DNA of 64,000 nt. Source: Paraburkholderia kirstenboschensis (GTDB lineage Bacteria; Pseudomonadota; Gammaproteobacteria; Burkholderiales; Burkholderiaceae). The stretch is from contig NZ_CAJHCR010000005.1 of NCBI RefSeq assembly GCF_904848585.1, positions 372,001-436,000 of the forward strand, written 5' to 3'. The notes beneath the pieces are model-generated. The model was not told the origin of the DNA. It did not search any database and saw nothing but the letters and a program-made list of their open reading frames with translations. The position numbers were made by a program, and so were the translations under genes. The first letter of the stretch is position 1. Every line of letters starts with the position of its first letter. Shown piece by piece: positions 62,838 to 64,000 of this stretch.

Positions 62838-64000
62838 TCAAATTTCCGTATGCTCGGCGACGAGCTGTTGCACCCCGCGCTCGTCGCGCCGGACCCTGAA
62901 GCACGCCGCGTACAGCGCGGGCAGGAAGAACACAGTCAATACCGTGGCAATCGTGATGCCGCCCATCAGCGCGGTCGCCATGGGACCAAAGAAGCCCGAG
63001 CGCAAGAGCGGAATCAACGCGAGGACGGCGGCGGCAGCGGTCAGCGTGATCGGCCTGAAACGCCTCACCGTGGCCCCGACAATCGCGTCGAAGCGCGAAT
63101 GCCCTGCCGCGATGTCCTGATCGATCTGGTCGACCAGAATCACGGAGTTGCGCATGATGATGCCGAACATCGCAATCACGCCCAGCAGCGCGACGAAACC
63201 AAACGGCTTGCCGAACAGCAGCAGCGCGGCCACGACGCCAATCAGACCGAGCGGTGCTGTCAGCACCACGATGAACGTGCGCGCGAAGTTCTTCAGCTGG
63301 ATCATCAACAACAGCAGCACGGCAATGATCATCAACGGCATTTCGGCATTGATCGACGTCTGGCCTTTTGCGCTTTCTTCTACGGCGCCGCCCACCTGAA
63401 TGCGATAGCCGACCGGCAGCCTTGCGGTTTGCGCCGCAAGTGCATGTTCGATGTCGCGGGTCACGTCGATCCCCTGCGCGTCGCCGCGCACGTCCGCCTG
63501 CACCGTGATTGTCGGCTGACGGTCGCGTTGCCAGATGACGCCGTACTCGAGCGTATTGCGCACGTGTCCGAGCGAGCCGAGCGGCACCGCGCCGTTGGGC
63601 GTCGGAATCGCGAGGCTCGTGAGCTGTGCGGGGTCGACGCGTTCGGTCTTTGGCGCACGCAGATCGACATTGATCAGCTTATCGCGCTCGCGGTACTGCG
63701 TAACCGTGTACCCCGATAGCGTCATGGCGAGGAAGTTCGATACATCTTCCGAGCTGACACCAAGCTGGCGCGCCCGGTTCTGGTCGACCTCGAACGAGAT
63801 CGAGCGCTCCGCCGGCTCGTCCCAGTCGAACTGCACGTTGCGCGTGCGCGGATCAGCGCGGACCTTGTCCGACACGTCTTGAGCAATCGATCGCACGGTC
63901 GCGATATCGTCGCCACTCACGCGGAACTTGATCGGAAAGCCGACCGGCGGACCATTCTCGAGGCGCGCGACACGCGCCCGCACGCCAGAGAAGTCCTTCT
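62838..64000 (-). CDS. RND efflux permease, C-terminal part; 5' end outside window
   Basis: About 387 residues of the C-terminal half of an AcrB/CzcA-type inner membrane pump. The periplasmic part (FPIKFRVSGDDIATVRSIA, PLGSLGHVRNTLEYGVIWQR) is followed by membrane helices with the family motif GVIAMFGIIMRNSVILVDQID and FRPITLTAAAAVLALIPLL. The frame remains open to the right edge, so the first GTG in it (63983) is not the start. The tail RRDERGVQQLVAEHTEI is intact. Confidence 0.9.
   Translation of the reverse strand, partial: KDFSGVRARVARLENGPPVGFPIKFRVSGDDIATVRSIAQDVSDKVRADPRTRNVQFDWDEPAERSISFEVDQNRARQLGVSSEDVSNFLAMTLSGYTVTQYRERDKLINVDLRAPKTERVDPAQLTSLAIPTPNGAVPLGSLGHVRNTLEYGVIWQRDRQPTITVQADVRGDAQGIDVTRDIEHALAAQTARLPVGYRIQVGGAVEESAKGQTSINAEMPLMIIAVLLLLMIQLKNFARTFIVVLTAPLGLIGVVAALLLFGKPFGFVALLGVIAMFGIIMRNSVILVDQIDQDIAAGHSRFDAIVGATVRRFRPITLTAAAAVLALIPLLRSGFFGPMATALMGGITIATVLTVFFLPALYAACFRVRRDERGVQQLVAEHTEI

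Overview
The window is high-GC DNA from a chromosome or megaplasmid of a betaproteobacterium, most probably Burkholderiaceae (Paraburkholderia, Caballeronia or Burkholderia type). The basis is the density of LysR-controlled catabolic loci, a NodT-type tripartite pump set, PqiABC, DUF4142 and DUF3772-MscS type proteins, and base and codon use. I found no rRNA, tRNA, CRISPR array, complete insertion sequence or phage module. Gene identities rest on motifs and family knowledge; no database search was run.

Left part (1-14.6 kb): the 3' end of a tartrate-dehydrogenase-like gene and its MFS transporter; a small operon of a DUF4142 protein, a cupredoxin and an ECF sigma factor; then a polyamine-type ABC uptake and oxidation locus. 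In that locus the binding protein and a GMC oxidoreductase run rightwards. The ATPase, HAD hydrolase, FAD amine oxidase, two permeases and an aldehyde dehydrogenase run leftwards, and a divergent LysR gene flanks the ATPase. The binding-protein gene is closed by a clear intrinsic terminator.

14.6-31.8 kb: a lipoprotein; an EmrAB-TolC-type pump (MFS, membrane fusion protein, outer membrane lipoprotein) led by a MarR repressor gene, with near-identical palindromes in three intergenic gaps; a DUF1330 protein; two tandem HD-domain hydrolase paralogues, one with a signal peptide and one without; a MocR regulator; cupin, pirin, SDR/LysR pair, CynX-type MFS; and a large GAF-GAF-GGDEF-EAL protein.

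32-38 kb: an MFS-LysR-amidase-D-serine ammonia-lyase gene set, probably for an amide or derivative that yields D-serine, then a MAPEG membrane protein.

39-50.3 kb is the most unusual part. It holds a TetR regulator, a two-subunit molybdopterin enzyme of the transhydroxylase/resorcinol-hydroxylase type whose catalytic subunit carries an SCP2-like N-terminal domain, an OmpW porin, and an operon of extradiol dioxygenase, FAH-family hydrolase and acyl-CoA ligase. A decayed TetR gene lies beside that operon. Its promoter and operator match those of an intact TetR gene at 56.3 kb, and a weaker third remnant lies near 45.2 kb. I infer an aromatic degradation locus that pairs an oxygen-independent type of hydroxylation with oxygen-dependent ring cleavage.

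50.3-64 kb: a strong promoter with a TetR-type palindrome and a long leader hairpin ahead of a large MscS-family channel; a LysR gene; an orphan MinD/FlhG-like protein without the Walker A lysine; the intact TetR; pqiABC plus a small unknown gene; and the NodT-type outer membrane protein and C-terminal end of an RND pump, which runs off the right edge.
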